DNA of 47,848 bases from M3007 sp041736625. Its GTDB lineage: Bacteria > Bacteroidota > Bacteroidia > Chitinophagales > Saprospiraceae. The notes beneath the pieces are model-generated. The model was not told the origin of the DNA. It saw only the letters and a program-made list of their open reading frames with translations, and ran no database searches. Positions within the stretch are counted from its first letter, which is position 1. The number at the start of each line of letters is the position of its first letter. A program made the position numbers and the translations under genes. The stretch is from the NCBI GenBank assembly GCA_041736625.1, contig JBGSTG010000114.1:1-47848 (forward strand). The letters run 5' to 3'. Below are positions 41,431 through 47,848 of this stretch, one piece after another.

Positions 41431-42087
41431 TTATCCGGCGGCATACAAAGCACCCCAACCGTCCGGATTTTCGCGCCAGCGGAGCAGGGTGTCGTAGTCG
41501 TTTTTTGATATATATCCCGTGTTCAGTGCTTCGTCCACCAGAACATCGTAGTGGCTAAGCGTGGCAAAGGTTACCTTTTTTTCGGAAAAAGCGCGCATGG
41601 CCTTGTCAAATCCGTACTGAAAAAGGGCGAGCACTCCGGTCACGGTTGCGCCGGCATCGCGCAGGGCATCCACCGCTGCCAGGCAGCTGCCTCCGGTGCT
41701 GATGAGGTCTTCGACCACCAAAACGCGCGCAACGGCTGGCAATTCGCCCTCTATGAGGTTGCGCCGGCCGTGGTCCTTGGCGCTGCTGCGTACATATACG
41801 AAGGGCAGGCGCAGGCGGTCGGCCAGCAAAACCCCGTGGGGGATGCCTGCGGTGGCTACACCCGCCACCACGTCGAAGGCCGGGAAAACCTCGGCGCGTT
41901 CAACCAGGGCCTGCACCAAAAAATCGCGCACCTTGGGGTGAGAAAGCGCTACCCGGTTGTCGCAGTAAATGGGTGATAACAGCCCCGACGCCCAGGTGAA
42001 GGGCGCCTGCGGACTGAGTTTGACGGCTTGGATGGCCAGGAGGTGCCTGGCCACTTTTGCCGATATCGGATCTTGCGTTGGGATCAT
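41431..42087 (-). CDS. pyrE: Orotate phosphoribosyltransferase
   Basis: The product of about 218 residues has SPIYCDNR, the GVATAGIPHG loop, YVRSSAKDHGRRNLIEG with the catalytic lysine loop, and the PRPP-binding motif VLVVEDLISTGGS. This is the PyrE pattern, which makes orotidine monophosphate in pyrimidine synthesis. The start at 42087 (MIPTQDP) fits the family length; ATG at 42105 adds six residues. A CACCTTTG element, one base off the -7 consensus, lies about 50 bases upstream at 42137-42144. Divergent from gldH. Confidence 0.93.
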   Translation of the reverse strand: MIPTQDPISAKVARHLLAIQAVKLSPQAPFTWASGLLSPIYCDNRVALSHPKVRDFLVQALVERAEVFPAFDVVAGVATAGIPHGVLLADRLRLPFVYVRSSAKDHGRRNLIEGELPAVARVLVVEDLISTGGSCLAAVDALRDAGATVTGVLALFQYGFDKAMRAFSEKKVTFATLSHYDVLVDEALNTGYISKNDYDTLLRWRENPDGWGALYAAG

Positions 42088-42168
42088 GCGGGTCGTCGGA
42101 AACAAAAAGCGTAGACGGATGATAGAAAACTAGGGGCAAAGGTGCGGAGTTTTGCCGACAAATAGGCT

Positions 42169-42176
42169 TACATTTG
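42169..42176 (+). promoter_or_regulatory. -7 promoter element TACATTTG before gldH
   Basis: Perfect TAnnTTTG, 18 bases before the gldH ATG at 42195; a TTTTG at 42150-42154 may be a closely spaced -33 element. Confidence 0.55.
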
Positions 42177-42194
42177 TTGCTTTAAGTGCAACGA

Positions 42195-42674
42195 ATGAAA
42201 GAAAGACACCATAAAAATACCCTACTTGCCGCATTTATCGCCCTAACCCTTTTCGCTTGCAGCGAACCATCCGAATTCAACCGGCGCCTGGAGGTGAACC
42301 CCGCAGCCTGGGCTTATGCCGATACGCTCGACTTCCGGTTCACCATCACCGATACCGCCGCCCGCTACAGCCTGTATTTTGATGTAACACACATCGATAC
42401 CTTCGCCTGGCAAAATCTATACACGCGGCTGCACACCCGCTTTCCCGATGGCAAAAGGCTGAGTAAGCCGGTGGCCTTCGACCTGTTTAATACACGGGGT
42501 GAATCCAACGGCTCGTGCTCGGGTCGCCGTTGCACCGTGCAAACGGTACTGCAGGAGAACACTCGCTTCAACCAGCCCGGCGAATATGTGTTCACCGTTG
42601 AGCAGTTCATGCGCCGGGACTCGATTCCGGGCATTTTCGCCGTGGAATTTACCGTGCAAAAACGCACGCAATAG
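42195..42674 (+). CDS. gldH: Gliding motility lipoprotein GldH
   Basis: The 159-residue protein has a lipoprotein signal ending LFACS (Cys22) and the GldH layout: an early NPAAWAYADTLDFRF, a central LYTRLHTRFPDGK, and a closing FNQPGEYVFTVEQFMRRDSIPGIFAVEFTV. GldH is required for gliding in Flavobacterium and is outer-membrane-associated with an unknown biochemical role. The start is the ATG at 42195 (MKERHHKNTLL), not the GTG three codons earlier. It is followed by the helicase gene after 32 bases. Confidence 0.88.
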   Translation: MKERHHKNTLLAAFIALTLFACSEPSEFNRRLEVNPAAWAYADTLDFRFTITDTAARYSLYFDVTHIDTFAWQNLYTRLHTRFPDGKRLSKPVAFDLFNTRGESNGSCSGRRCTVQTVLQENTRFNQPGEYVFTVEQFMRRDSIPGIFAVEFTVQKRTQ

Positions 42675-42676
42675 CC

Positions 42677-42684
42677 TACCTTTG
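42677..42684 (+). promoter_or_regulatory. -7 promoter element TACCTTTG before helicase
   Basis: Perfect TAnnTTTG directly after the gldH stop codon, 22 bases before the ATG at 42707; the GTG at 42698 is an unlikely start. Confidence 0.55.
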
Positions 42685-42706
42685 TCTCCAACATTTTGTG
42701 TCAGAC

Positions 42707-44977
42707 ATGCCGAATTATCTCAATGAGCTGAACGACCGGCAGCGCGCCGCCGTTACCGCCCCCGATGGCCCCATGCTGGTGATCGCCGGCCCCGGATCGG
42801 GCAAAACACGGGTGCTCACCTACCGCATTGCCTGGCTCATCGAACAGGGGGTAGCCCCCTGGGAAATACTGACCCTCACGTTCACCAACAAGTCTGCGCG
42901 CGAAATGAAGGAGCGCATCGAACAAGTGGTGGGCGCTCGTGCCCAAAACGTGTGGGCTGGCACGTTTCACAGCATTTTCGCCCGCATCCTGCGCGCCGAA
43001 GCCGCCAAAATCGGGTACCCGTCCAGTTTTTCCGTGTACGACACCGACGACACCTCCAGCCTCCTGCGCTCCATCATCAAGGAGATGCAGCTCGACCCGA
43101 ATGCCTACAACGCTTCCGCCATCCGGTCGCGCATATCGCTGGCGAAGAGCAACCTCGTGTCGCCGGTTGCCTACCGGGAAAATGCCGAAATGATGGAACA
43201 GGATCGCCAGAGCCGGCGACCCTACCTGGCCGACATCTACCAAAAATACACCGAGCGCTGCAAACGCGCTGGCGCCATGGACTTCGACGACCTGCTGTAC
43301 CAGCTGTACCGGCTCCTGCGCGAAAACCCCGACGGAGTGGCCGAAAAGTACCAGCGCAAGTTTCGATACCTGCATGTCGACGAATTTCAGGACACCAACT
43401 TTCTTCAGTACGCCATTCTCCGTCGCCTGCTCAAATACGAGGGCAGCCCCGAAAATATTTTTGCGGTGGGCGACGATGCCCAGAGCATCTATGCCTTTCG
43501 CGGCGCCACCATCGACAACATACTCGATTTCGAAAAGGATTTTCCCAACCTGCGCACCTACAAACTCGAACAAAACTACCGCTCCACCCACCACATCGTG
43601 CAGGCGGCCAACGAGGTCATTTCCTACAACCGCCGCCAATTGCACAAAACCATCTGGACCGATAAAGAAGATCGCCACAAAATAAAGGTGTTGCGCTGCA
43701 TGACCGACGACGAGGAGGCGCGCCGCGTGGTCGACCTCATCCTGGAGCAAAAACACCGCCACCACCTGCCCAACAGCGAATTCGCCATCCTGTACCGCAC
43801 CAACGCCCAGAGTCGGAAGTTCGAAGAAAACCTGCGCCGGCTCAACCTGACCTACCGCGTGTTCGGCGGTCTCTCCTTTTACCAGCGCAAGGAGGTCAAG
43901 GATTTTGTCGCTTACCTGCGCCTGGCCGTCAACCCCAGCGACGAGGAAGCCCTCAAACGCGCCATCAACTACCCCGCGCGCGGCATCAGCCAGGCCACGG
44001 TGGACAAACTCGGCGAGCTCGCCTCCCGCCGCAACCTCACGCCCTGGGACGCCATGATGGACGCCGGCCTCGACGTGCCGGACCGCGCCCGCAAGGCGCT
44101 GGCGTCATTCCGCACCCTCGTAGAAGGCTGGATGCAGCGCGCCCACACGGGCAAGGCCGCCGATCTGGCGGGCGTCATTCTGCGGCAAAGCGGCCTGCAG
44201 GAACTGCTCAAGGGCGACACCAGCAACGAAGGGCTCGACCGCTGGAACAACGTACAGTCCGTCATAGACGCCATCGCCGAATTCACCGACCAGCAGACCG
44301 ACGGCGAGGGCGATCACTCCCTCGCGGCCTATTTGCAAACGATCAGCCTGTTGACCGACGCCGATGAAAAAACGGCCGAAAGTGACTACGTCACCCTCAT
44401 GAGCGTACACGCGGCCAAAGGGCTGGAATACAGAAGCGTGTTCGTCACCGGTTTGGAAGAAGACCTTTTCCCATCTTTCATGTCGCGGGAAGATCCCAAC
44501 GGGCTGGACGAAGAGCGGCGTCTTTTTTACGTAGCCATCACCCGCGCCAAGGAGTTACTCACGGTCACTTATGCCCAAAACCGCTACCGGTACGGACAAA
44601 TCAGGCAGGGCGCACCCTCCCGTTTTCTCGATGAGATCGGCGCCGAGCACATGGATGTCGGCGGCGGAATCGGCTCCGCACGCAATCAGGCCCCGGAAGC
44701 GGCGCCCCTGCAGCGGTCGGGCGTGAGTGGTCATTTCGCGGCGCCGCGCCGCATGGCGTCCGCCGCTCCGGTGGTCGACGCGACCGGGTTCAGCCCCGCA
44801 ACGCCGGATGCCATCGTGCCCGGCGTCCGGGTGCGGCACCTGAAGTTTGGCGACGGCGCCGTGACCAGCGTGGAAGGCCCCAAAGACAACAAGGTGGCTT
44901 CCATCCGCTTCGATCAGGAGCCGGACAACGAGCGCAGGATCGTGCTCAAATATGCGAAACTGATGGTGTTGGACTGA
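42707..44977 (+). CDS. uvrD: UvrD/PcrA-type superfamily 1 DNA helicase
   Basis: The 756-residue protein carries the SF1A helicase motifs in order: Q-motif LNDRQRAAV, Walker A AGPGSGKT (28-34), FTNKSAREM, DEFQDTN, VGDDAQSIYAFRGA, YRSTHHI, LMSVHAAKGLEYRSVF, and DEERRLFYVAITRAKE. The C-terminus has the Tudor-like module VRHLKFGDGAVTSVEG found in PcrA/UvrD. It unwinds DNA 3'-5' in nucleotide-excision and mismatch repair and in clearing replication blocks. UvrD and PcrA cannot be told apart from sequence alone. Confidence 0.94.
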   Translation: MPNYLNELNDRQRAAVTAPDGPMLVIAGPGSGKTRVLTYRIAWLIEQGVAPWEILTLTFTNKSAREMKERIEQVVGARAQNVWAGTFHSIFARILRAEAAKIGYPSSFSVYDTDDTSSLLRSIIKEMQLDPNAYNASAIRSRISLAKSNLVSPVAYRENAEMMEQDRQSRRPYLADIYQKYTERCKRAGAMDFDDLLYQLYRLLRENPDGVAEKYQRKFRYLHVDEFQDTNFLQYAILRRLLKYEGSPENIFAVGDDAQSIYAFRGATIDNILDFEKDFPNLRTYKLEQNYRSTHHIVQAANEVISYNRRQLHKTIWTDKEDRHKIKVLRCMTDDEEARRVVDLILEQKHRHHLPNSEFAILYRTNAQSRKFEENLRRLNLTYRVFGGLSFYQRKEVKDFVAYLRLAVNPSDEEALKRAINYPARGISQATVDKLGELASRRNLTPWDAMMDAGLDVPDRARKALASFRTLVEGWMQRAHTGKAADLAGVILRQSGLQELLKGDTSNEGLDRWNNVQSVIDAIAEFTDQQTDGEGDHSLAAYLQTISLLTDADEKTAESDYVTLMSVHAAKGLEYRSVFVTGLEEDLFPSFMSREDPNGLDEERRLFYVAITRAKELLTVTYAQNRYRYGQIRQGAPSRFLDEIGAEHMDVGGGIGSARNQAPEAAPLQRSGVSGHFAAPRRMASAAPVVDATGFSPATPDAIVPGVRVRHLKFGDGAVTSVEGPKDNKVASIRFDQEPDNERRIVLKYAKLMVLD

Positions 44978-45061
44978 GCCGGCGGCATTAAATTATGGTT
45001 AAGCCCGTCACAAATGCGTCAGGATGCGCCCGGTATTCGGAGCGGCCTCTGAACAGCGGCG

Positions 45062-45069
45062 TATCTTTG
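45062..45069 (+). promoter_or_regulatory. -7 promoter element TATCTTTG before TonB receptor
   Basis: Perfect TAnnTTTG, 43 bases before the ATG at 45113. Confidence 0.5.
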
Positions 45070-45112
45070 CGGTTTTAAAGCAGTGTTTTGGGAAAAGAAT
45101 GGATTTAGCCGT

Positions 45113-47317
45113 ATGATTGGCCGTTTATCTCGCGTCGTGTTGGTGGCGTGCGTCTTCCCGGGGCCGCAATATGCCTTCGCCCAGGATACCCTTCAAACCC
45201 TGAAGGAGGTCACTATTGAAGCCGATGCCGACGCATTTGGCGCTTCGCGCATGCGCAACGTGGAGAATTTTGGCATCTATGCCGGCAAAAAAACGGAGGT
45301 CGTCGAACTGGATAAGATCACCGCCAACGCCTCCACCAACAACCCCCGGCAGGTGTTCGGCCGGGTGACCGGACTGAACATCTGGGAGAGCGACGGCGCC
45401 GGCCTGCAACTCGGGATCGGTGGCCGCGGCCTCAACCCCAACCGGACCGCCAACTTCAACACCCGCCAGAACGGGTACGACATCAGCGCCGACGCGCTGG
45501 GCTACCCCGAAAGCTACTACACGCCACCCACCGAGGCGCTTGACCGCATTGAGATCGTGCGTGGTGCGGCATCGCTGCAGTACGGCACCCAGTTTGGCGG
45601 ACTGCTCAATTTCCGGTTCAAGCAGCCCTCCGACGCGAAAAAATTCGGAGTCACCTCCCGCCAGACCGTCGGCTCGTGGGGGTACTTCGGCTCGTTCAAC
45701 AGCGTGGGCGGCCATTTGAAAAAACAAAACCTCAGCTATTACGCCTGTTTCCAGTACAAGCGCGGCGACGGCTGGAGGCCCAATTCGGGCTTCGATTACC
45801 GCTTTGCCTACGCCGATGTGCACTGGCACGCCACCCGGAAGATGATGATCGAACTGGAGCTCACCCGCATGGATTACGATGCCCAGCAACCCGGCGGCCT
45901 CACCGATAAAATGTTTGAGACAGACGCCCGCCAGTCGGTGCGCGAGCGCAACTGGTTCCGCGTCAACTGGAACCTGGCGGCTGTGCAGTTCAACTACGAT
46001 TTTTCGGACCACACCCGGCTCAATGTGCGCACGTTCGGGCTGCTCGCCCAGCGCCAGTCCCTCGGCAACCTCGAACGCATCAACGTGGTGGACTTCGGGG
46101 GCCCGCGCACCATGATCGACGGCCAGTTTCGCAACATCGGCCAGGAGGCTCGCGTCGTGCACCAGTACAACCGCAAAGGCCTGCCCCAGACCCTTCTGGT
46201 GGGCTACCGCCTGTACCGGGGCGACACCGGCTCGCGCCAGGGCGACGCCTCCGACGGCTCGGGGCCCGACTTCGCCTTTCTCCACCCGGACGACCTGGAA
46301 AATTCGGATTACGACTACCCGAGCAACAACCAGGCCCTTTTTGCCGAACATTTGTTCCAGTTGTCGCCCCAATGGAGCCTCACGCCGGGGGTGCGGCTCG
46401 AACGCATCGTCACCGAAGCCGAAGGCTATTACAAACAACGCGTAACCGACGCCGCAGGCAATGTGATCGTGGAAAACCGCATCGAAGAGCGCACCCGCCG
46501 CGACCGCGCCTTCCTCATCGGCGGCATCGGCGCCGCCTGGAAGCCGGCTTCCGGCATGGAGTGGTACGCCAACGTCTCGCAGAATTATCGCGCCATCAAC
46601 TTCAGCGACCTGCGCATCGACAATCCGAACATTGTGGTGGACACCAACATCCGGGATGAACGCGGCTTCTCGGCCGATTTGGGACTGAAACTAAACAAAA
46701 ACGGCCTTTTTGTGGCGGAAGTCACGGCGTTTTACATCGCCTACAACGGCCGAATCGGCCAGGTGCTCCGCGCGGACCGCCCGCCGTTGTACAACGACTA
46801 CCGTTTTCGCAGCAACATCGCCGACGCGCGCAACATTGGCCTCGAGGCGTTTGCCGAAACGGACGTGTTGCGCGTCCTGTTCGGCGCCGGCCGGTCGCCC
46901 TGGCGCTGGACCTTATTCGTGAATGCCGCCGTGGTGGACGCCCGGTACGTACGCACAGACGACACGTCTATCGACGGCAAATTCGTAGAAATGGCGCCGC
47001 CCCTGCTGCTGCGCGGCGGCACGTCTGTGGAGCGCGGCCCCTGGCGCGCTTCTTTCCAGTATGCCTACACCGCTAAACATTACTCCGACGCCAGCAACGC
47101 CGAACGCACCTCCTCGGCGGTCGAAGGCATCATTCCAGCCTACGGCGTGGCCGATCTCTCCATGCGCTGGCGCCATAAATGGCTCATCGCCGAGGCCAGC
47201 TGCAACAACCTGCTCGACGCCCGCTATTTCACGCGCCGGGCCGACAGCTATCCCGGACCGGGCATTATTCCAGCGGATGGACGGGGCGTTTTTTTGACGT
47301 TAGGGGTGGAATTTTGA
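45113..47317 (+). CDS. TonB-dependent receptor, FecA-like
   Basis: The 734-residue protein has a signal peptide (ending YAFAQ), a TonB-box-like stretch (TLKEVTIEA), a plug domain (NNPRQVFGRVTGLNIWESDGAGLQLGIGGRGLNPNRTANFNTRQNGYDISADALGYPESYYTPP) and a barrel ending in the aromatic of GVFLTLGVEF. The plug sequence, with no carboxypeptidase-like extension, is the type found in iron(III) dicitrate/FecA-like receptors, so a metal-chelate ligand is plausible but unproven. No FecI/FecR pair or DUF4249/SusD partner is next to it. An in-frame GTG at 45083 is an unlikely start. Confidence 0.9.
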   Translation: MIGRLSRVVLVACVFPGPQYAFAQDTLQTLKEVTIEADADAFGASRMRNVENFGIYAGKKTEVVELDKITANASTNNPRQVFGRVTGLNIWESDGAGLQLGIGGRGLNPNRTANFNTRQNGYDISADALGYPESYYTPPTEALDRIEIVRGAASLQYGTQFGGLLNFRFKQPSDAKKFGVTSRQTVGSWGYFGSFNSVGGHLKKQNLSYYACFQYKRGDGWRPNSGFDYRFAYADVHWHATRKMMIELELTRMDYDAQQPGGLTDKMFETDARQSVRERNWFRVNWNLAAVQFNYDFSDHTRLNVRTFGLLAQRQSLGNLERINVVDFGGPRTMIDGQFRNIGQEARVVHQYNRKGLPQTLLVGYRLYRGDTGSRQGDASDGSGPDFAFLHPDDLENSDYDYPSNNQALFAEHLFQLSPQWSLTPGVRLERIVTEAEGYYKQRVTDAAGNVIVENRIEERTRRDRAFLIGGIGAAWKPASGMEWYANVSQNYRAINFSDLRIDNPNIVVDTNIRDERGFSADLGLKLNKNGLFVAEVTAFYIAYNGRIGQVLRADRPPLYNDYRFRSNIADARNIGLEAFAETDVLRVLFGAGRSPWRWTLFVNAAVVDARYVRTDDTSIDGKFVEMAPPLLLRGGTSVERGPWRASFQYAYTAKHYSDASNAERTSSAVEGIIPAYGVADLSMRWRHKWLIAEASCNNLLDARYFTRRADSYPGPGIIPADGRGVFLTLGVEF

Positions 47318-47325
47318 GCTTAAAA

Positions 47326-47341
47326 TACTCCTAGGACGAGT
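47326..47341. repeat. Half copy of the ACTCGTCCTACGA-family repeat
   Basis: ACTCCTAGGACGAGT differs at one base from the right half of the copy at 30014-30028. It lies nine bases after the stop codon of the TonB receptor and is flanked by A- and T-runs, so a weak terminator role is possible. Confidence 0.6.
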
Positions 47342-47396
47342 TTTGGCGCGACCGGGTTAATCAAAACTTAATACTGCCTCCTGAAACCTGATTTTA

Positions 47397-47425
47397 GGCG
47401 CTGCCGTTGTCGCACCGGCAGCGCC
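47397..47425. other. Hairpin after the TonB receptor
   Basis: Arms GGCGCTGCCG (47397-47406) and CGGCAGCGCC (47416-47425) are perfect complements with a nine-base loop. No T-run follows, so it is not a typical intrinsic terminator. It is part of the 460-base stretch 47318-47776 that carries no intact gene. Confidence 0.6.
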
Positions 47426-47516
47426 CAAACCGTCGGCCAACAAATTAATTACGCGCTTTCAGCATGTGTTAGCCGATCCTGTTTAGGATATTAAAAGCCT
47501 GATTTATGCAAAAAAG

Positions 47517-47556
47517 TGTCCAAAATGGTGGTGGACAGTTCCGATATATTTGGACA
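47517..47556. promoter_or_regulatory. Inverted TGTCCA/TGGACA motifs (possible operator)
   Basis: TGTCCAAA at 47517-47524 and TTTGGACA at 47549-47556 are perfect inverted 8-mers, with a further TGGACA at about 47532-47537 between them. They precede the broken small reading frame at 47583 and the DNA-binding-like gene at 47777. Binding is inference. Confidence 0.3.
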
Positions 47557-47582
47557 TTGTTTCACCAAAAACTGTTTTACAG

Positions 47583-47790
47583 ATGAAAAAGTTGTTTAGT
47601 TTCTTACCCCCCCCCCCCCACATGTAAATTTTTGTTAATTCATTTTGTGATTGCGGTCATGCTCTGCTGCGGCCATCCGCCTGTTGCGATTCACGCCCAA
47701 TGCCCGAGCAGCCCCGAACTTACGTGTAGCATTAATGTATTAACTACAAGTTACCCACCAAATCACTTAATAATCAATGGAAAAGCTTAG
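47583..47790 (+). pseudogene. Small exported-protein frame broken (or switched) by a 13-C tract
   Basis: From ATG 47583 the frame reads MKKLFSFL, then hits 13 C residues (47607-47619) and stops at 47625. If the tract had 12 C residues, the same start would continue as a 68-residue protein with a hydrophobic segment (FLLIHFVIAVMLCCG), a signal-like AIHAQC and a short mature part, stopping at 47788-47790. This is either a slippage-switchable small exported protein, a decaying gene, or chance plus sequencing error in a homopolymer. The frame overlaps the start of the next gene. Confidence 0.35.
47607..47619 (+). repeat. Poly-C homopolymer tract (13 C)
   Basis: The longest homopolymer in the window, located eight codons into a start that resembles a signal peptide. 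Tract-length changes would move the frame. Confidence 0.95.
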
Positions 47791-47848
47791 AAGATACAAA
47801 ACAAAACAGGAGTTTGCCACAGAGTTAGGTCTCTCTCGATCCACATTT
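47777..47848 (+). CDS. Small DNA-binding-like protein, N-terminal part, cut by window edge
   Basis: The last 24 codons of the window read MEKLRRYKTKQEFATELGLS followed by RSTF. The piece KQEFATELGLSRSTF has the spacing of a helix-turn-helix (helix, Gly-containing turn, Ser-Arg at the recognition helix), so a small transcription regulator or replication/partition-type binder is plausible. No -7 box or Shine-Dalgarno site is visible close to the ATG. Only the start is available, so this rests on a short stretch. Confidence 0.5.
   Translation, partial: MEKLRRYKTKQEFATELGLSRSTF

Noticed and set aside
45125..46438. Open frame of 437 codons antisense to the FecA-like receptor
   Set aside because: Shadow of a real TonB receptor with signal peptide and plug motifs on the plus strand.
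47397..47425. Intrinsic terminator for the TonB receptor
   Set aside because: The hairpin is good but no T-run follows and it is about 80 bases after the stop, so it is listed only as a hairpin.

Overview
The window looks like chromosomal DNA from a moderately GC-rich gliding Bacteroidota, most plausibly of the Saprospiria/Saprospiraceae type. Direct support: gldA, gldF and gldH homologues, a stand-alone protein made of GldM C-terminal domains, an esterase with a type IX secretion (T9SS) sorting domain, a TonB receptor/DUF4249 pair, a TonB receptor of FecA type, and repeated TAnnTTTG motifs (the Bacteroidota -7 promoter element) placed just before likely start codons. The lineage below phylum is inference. 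No rRNA, tRNA, CRISPR array, transposase, integrase or phage gene was seen.

Layout. 1-1295 (minus): NatAB-like ABC exporter, permease cut by the window edge. 1488-2687: saccharopine dehydrogenase-like enzyme. 2671-5861 (minus): four-gene ECF sigma operon (sigma factor, anti-sigma/outer-membrane-barrel hybrid, two lipoproteins). 5937-12855: housekeeping and envelope genes (rluE, SRPBCC protein, class IV aminotransferase, alpha/beta hydrolase, retropepsin-PDZ protein, MacB/FtsX-type permease, DUF547 protein). 12979-17062: gliding and envelope block (gldA-gldF, OmpA protein, GldM-like protein, DUF1460 amidase). 17221-20866 (minus): class I deacetylase followed four bases later by an ADP-forming acyl-CoA synthetase/GNAT acetyltransferase, a possible reversible lysine acylation module. 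20975-25720: di-haem peroxidase, secreted amidohydrolase, LpxH-like hydrolase and heptose epimerase HldD. 25722-28920 (minus): TonB receptor plus DUF4249 lipoprotein. 29135-35901: prmA, a 1506-residue exported protein of unknown function, and an acetyl-CoA hydrolase/CoA-transferase. 35914-42087 (minus): T9SS-sorted esterase, aldo/keto reductase with a coupled small membrane protein, queE, NlpC/P60 peptidase, M42 peptidase, pyrE. 42195-47317: gldH, UvrD/PcrA helicase, TonB receptor. 47318-47848: mostly non-coding, with a 13-C homopolymer inside a small broken reading frame and the first 24 codons of a likely small DNA-binding protein.

Repeats are unusually informative. There is a perfect 42-bp inverted repeat between two divergent genes, a dispersed palindrome (ACTCGTCCTACGA family) in three places, a 21-bp-periodic inverted repeat between convergent genes, and short tandem repeats that have become coding sequence: Thr-Pro repeats inside HldD and His-Gly-Thr repeats at the LpxH C-terminus. 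Several of these sit on stop codons, so repeat sequence encodes protein ends.

Most genes form short transcription units with tight spacing. The best candidates for undescribed biology are the deacetylase/acetyltransferase operon with an inverted repeat before it, the stand-alone GldM C-terminal protein, the 1506-residue exported protein, and the sigma operon whose regulator appears to carry both an inner-membrane helix and an outer-membrane barrel.
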